Below the pieces are notes generated by a model. It worked only from the letters and a program-made list of their open reading frames with translations, was not told the origin of the DNA and did not search any database. 64,000 bases of DNA from Littorina saxatilis. Its lineage: Eukaryota > Mollusca > Gastropoda > Littorinimorpha > Littorinidae. The DNA lies in contig NC_090255.1 of the NCBI RefSeq assembly GCF_037325665.1, positions 32,038,504-32,102,503 of the forward strand, read 5' to 3'. Within the stretch, counting starts at the first letter, position 1. Each line of letters starts with the position of its first letter. The translations under genes and the position numbers were made by a program. Below, piece by piece: positions 60,401-64,000 of the stretch.

Positions 60401-62230
60401 AAAGAAAACAGGAGTTTTTGTGCGAAAGTTTGATCGAATCCGAATCACTCAACCAGTCAACCTGCGCACGCGATCGATTAATGCGCGGTTGTATAGTTCC
60501 GTGCAAATCATTCCATTCTGTTAACACTTCTTGTCAGTTTCCCTGTTTTGGACTAAACTCAAGTACACAGATATGCTGTTATTCTGCTGTGGTGGTAAAG
60601 GCAGATGTTGTGTGTTCTGTTTATGTTTTAGTATCGCTTAGGATAATGTTCTTTCATCAAATGGGACTAGCAGACGAACTTTTGCACCCGTGTTCCAACG
60701 TTAATTACTGTATGAAGTTCAGTTTTCTGGGGAAAATAGTGTATGAAACCGCTTTATGTTGTTTAAATTGATGAGATGTGTGCATTTGGTTGCGTGTGAT
60801 CTGTTTATAAAATGAAATATTGTTGAAAACTGATCGTCGGATTGCAGTCAGTGTTGTCGAAGAAACTGAGTGAAAAGAAGGGGAACTACTCTTGTCGCTA
60901 GACAAAGTATGAGTTACTTGCCTTGGGAATTTGCTTGTGATGAACGTTTGTGCACGGCAGATCTAGATTCAGAAAACATGGATTTTATATGGAGATTCAT
61001 GTGTTCGGGCCTGTAGCTGTTAATTTAAATGCGGCATGGTTGTATTGTTTGCTCCAGAGATGTATACTTCGTATGTATAGAGCGTTCGGAACTTTTCAGT
61101 CGCAAAAGTAGTAGCGAAACAGAACAGCTTCTCAACCCATCGCACTATCGAGGATTCAGGCTGTTGCTGGCTCGTTATTTGTTTGGTTGCTGGGTCATTA
61201 TCGAAAAATAACTAGCTCTACAAGTTTACAGAGGTAAAGAAGCAGAGGGGGGAATAATATATCGTTAAGACGGGGAGGAAGGTGTTTTATAGCCTACAAC
61301 ACAACACAAACGGCAGTGTAGACAGTAGAAATGTTCCCGCCTCGGTGAATATTCTCGACCATTGACCCCCGATGGCAATTTACTGAATTGGCGACTCTCA
61401 TCTCTCTGGTGGCCTTCGTTTTGAATGCGAACATACGACCGTACGGTACAGAGTGCAACGGTTAATCGTTTGACAAGCCCGTAAGTCTACTAAACTTAGC
61501 AAAGAGCACTTGAGGAGAGTAGTATAGTCATTACATATGCCGGCTCTCGCGTTTGTTGGCGCAACGATGAGCCTGGTCAGATGCCTGTATGTCTGCCATT
61601 ATGTATGCCTGTCTGTCTGTCTGCCAGGATATGTGTCTGTATATCTGCCAGTATGTCTGTCTGTATGTCTGCCTGTATATAGGTGTGTATGTCTGCCTAT
61701 CTATATGGACGTACAGCCGTTTACAGCTAGATGCATACAGCAAAACTAAATCGTGTATCTCTCCCACAAACCTACAGTACAACAACAAACAGAGGCTGGG
61801 AAGTTAGCGGTACAGATGTTCCCGCCTTGTGGACGTTCCTAATCCTGGTCAGTGACCTTCCATGTTATGTGAAATGGCGGTTCTGGTCTGTGGAACATCA
61901 GTGCGAATATAAAATATCGCCCCCTCCCCCTCCCCCCCCACCCCCCCCAAAAAAGTACAGATATTTTCGCCTTGGAGGACGTTGAGCCTTGTCAATGACC
62001 TACCATGGCATCTACTGAAATGGCGGCTAGGATCTGATGGCCTTTGTTTGGGAATGCAAACATTCGTGGCATGGTTGTACTCACTTTCACTGCCTACTTG
62101 CTTGCTTGCTATCAGCTAAATACACCCGTGGTCTCCATTAGGTTTAGTGACCCTCGCTGGCCGGCTAAGCGGACGCGACCCTGCTCCATTTACTTGAATT
62201 TCAGTGTGATCGGAAATCATTAGCTTCATC
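60401..62230. other. Spacer without a confident gene
   Basis: A 117-codon frame at 60418-60771 has several Cys but no recognisable domain and no splice support. A (TGTCTG)n tract at 61588-61695. AAATGGCGG motifs recur at 61870 and 62017. C/A-rich run at 61918-61952. Confidence 0.4.
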
Positions 62231-62246
62231 GGTTGGTGTTGAAGCT

Positions 62247-62400
62247 TCTGTGTTTGCTGGTTTCTGTGTTTGCTGGTTTCTGTGTTTGCTGGTTTCTGTG
62301 TTTGCTGGTTTTTGTGTTTGCTGGTTTCTGTGTTTGCTGGTTTCTGTGTTTGCTGGTTTCTGTGTTTGCTGGTTTTTGTGTTTCTGTGTTTGCTGGTTTC
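62247..62400. repeat. 16-bp tandem repeat GTGTTTGCTGGTTTCT
   Basis: About nine copies with single-base variants and one shortened unit. The Thr/Asn/Gln/Lys- or Cys/Phe-rich frames are artefacts. Confidence 0.92.
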
Positions 62401-63620
<1,220 letters not shown>

Positions 63621-63892
63621 ATATTATCAAACACATGTACTGGACTAACCTTGACGATTTTGGCCTTTACAATGACACATTGTAAATGAAGACTTGAACA
63701 TCCCAAGAAAAAACAAGTGGCGTAAAGCGAAATCAATACATTTGGTCAATTTGTGGGCATCACTGCATTTCATTTATCAAGACTATTAAATCATAGACTG
63801 GCACACCAGAAACTACGAAGAAGACAGCGTCGACACATTGTGTTGGTTACTTGAACTAATCGTACCTATAAAACGGATTTTTACACCCCCGG

Positions 63893-64000
63893 TATAGGGG
63901 TGTGTATAGGTTTCGCTCGATGTGTTTGTTTGTTTGTTTGTTTGTGTTCGCATATAGATCTCAAGAATGAACGGACCGATCGTCACCAAACTTGGTGAAC
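63893..64000 (+). mobile_element. Helentron-like non-autonomous element, family 1, copy 3 (cut by window end)
   Basis: Starts ACACCCCCGGTATAGGGGTG after TTTTT and continues through (GTTT)n and ATGAACGGACCGATCGTCAC, collinear with 54050-54408 until the window ends. Confidence 0.85.

Noticed and set aside
60418-60771. 117-codon Cys-containing protein gene
   Set aside because: No family resemblance, no splice support, and it starts right after a foldback MITE; kept only as a spacer note.

Overview
The window looks like nuclear DNA of a mollusc, most likely a caenogastropod snail. I judge this from the dense molluscan-type tRNA-derived SINEs, the AT-rich long-intron genes, and the many simple repeats and short inverted-repeat elements. 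The species is not provable from this sequence alone. I saw no prokaryotic operons and no recognisable reverse transcriptase, integrase, capsid or envelope reading frame.

Host genes are confined to the first 17 kb. A plus-strand gene runs in from the left edge. Six exons (130-9841) join in perfect phase and encode the C-terminal part of a putative RNA-binding protein with an RRM-like segment, a Gly/Arg-rich tail and a basic terminus; its last coding exon holds one codon plus the stop. Convergent to it, on the minus strand (16138 down to 11522), is a complete four-exon gene of 310 codons that I recognise as the ABT1/ESF2 ribosome-biogenesis RRM protein. About 470 bp upstream of its start lies a tRNA-Tyr(GUA) gene with a 17-nt intron and a T-run terminator.

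The remaining ~47 kb is a repeat landscape. Main parts are: a MULE-type transposase remnant (about 19.2-23.2 kb); several copies of an ~820-bp element with sub-terminal inverted repeats (12.3, 17.9, 25.4, 26.4, 32.3, 33.1 and 33.8 kb); a 4.0-kb DNA transposon at 36.86-40.87 kb carrying both ends of a decayed multi-exon protein with an LTGCDT motif and a Cys-rich tail; and one molluscan SINE stretched over 11 kb (43.37-54.56 kb) by three separate nested insertions. Those three are a 5.74-kb element with 723-bp inverted arms, a 4.68-kb TIR element and a 359-bp element.

The most interesting signal is structural. Three families with unrelated interiors share one terminal design: a 9-13 bp sub-terminal inverted repeat at the 5' end; its inverse near the 3' end; a short stem-loop; a terminal CTTGTT; and insertion inside a T run without target duplication, shown by two filled/empty site comparisons. 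This matches the architecture described for non-autonomous Helentrons (DINE-1-like elements) and suggests one replicase mobilises all three. Other notable points are mosaic SINEs that exchange tRNA-like heads and bodies, terminal repeats that have changed in parallel at both ends within a family, and nested insertions three levels deep.
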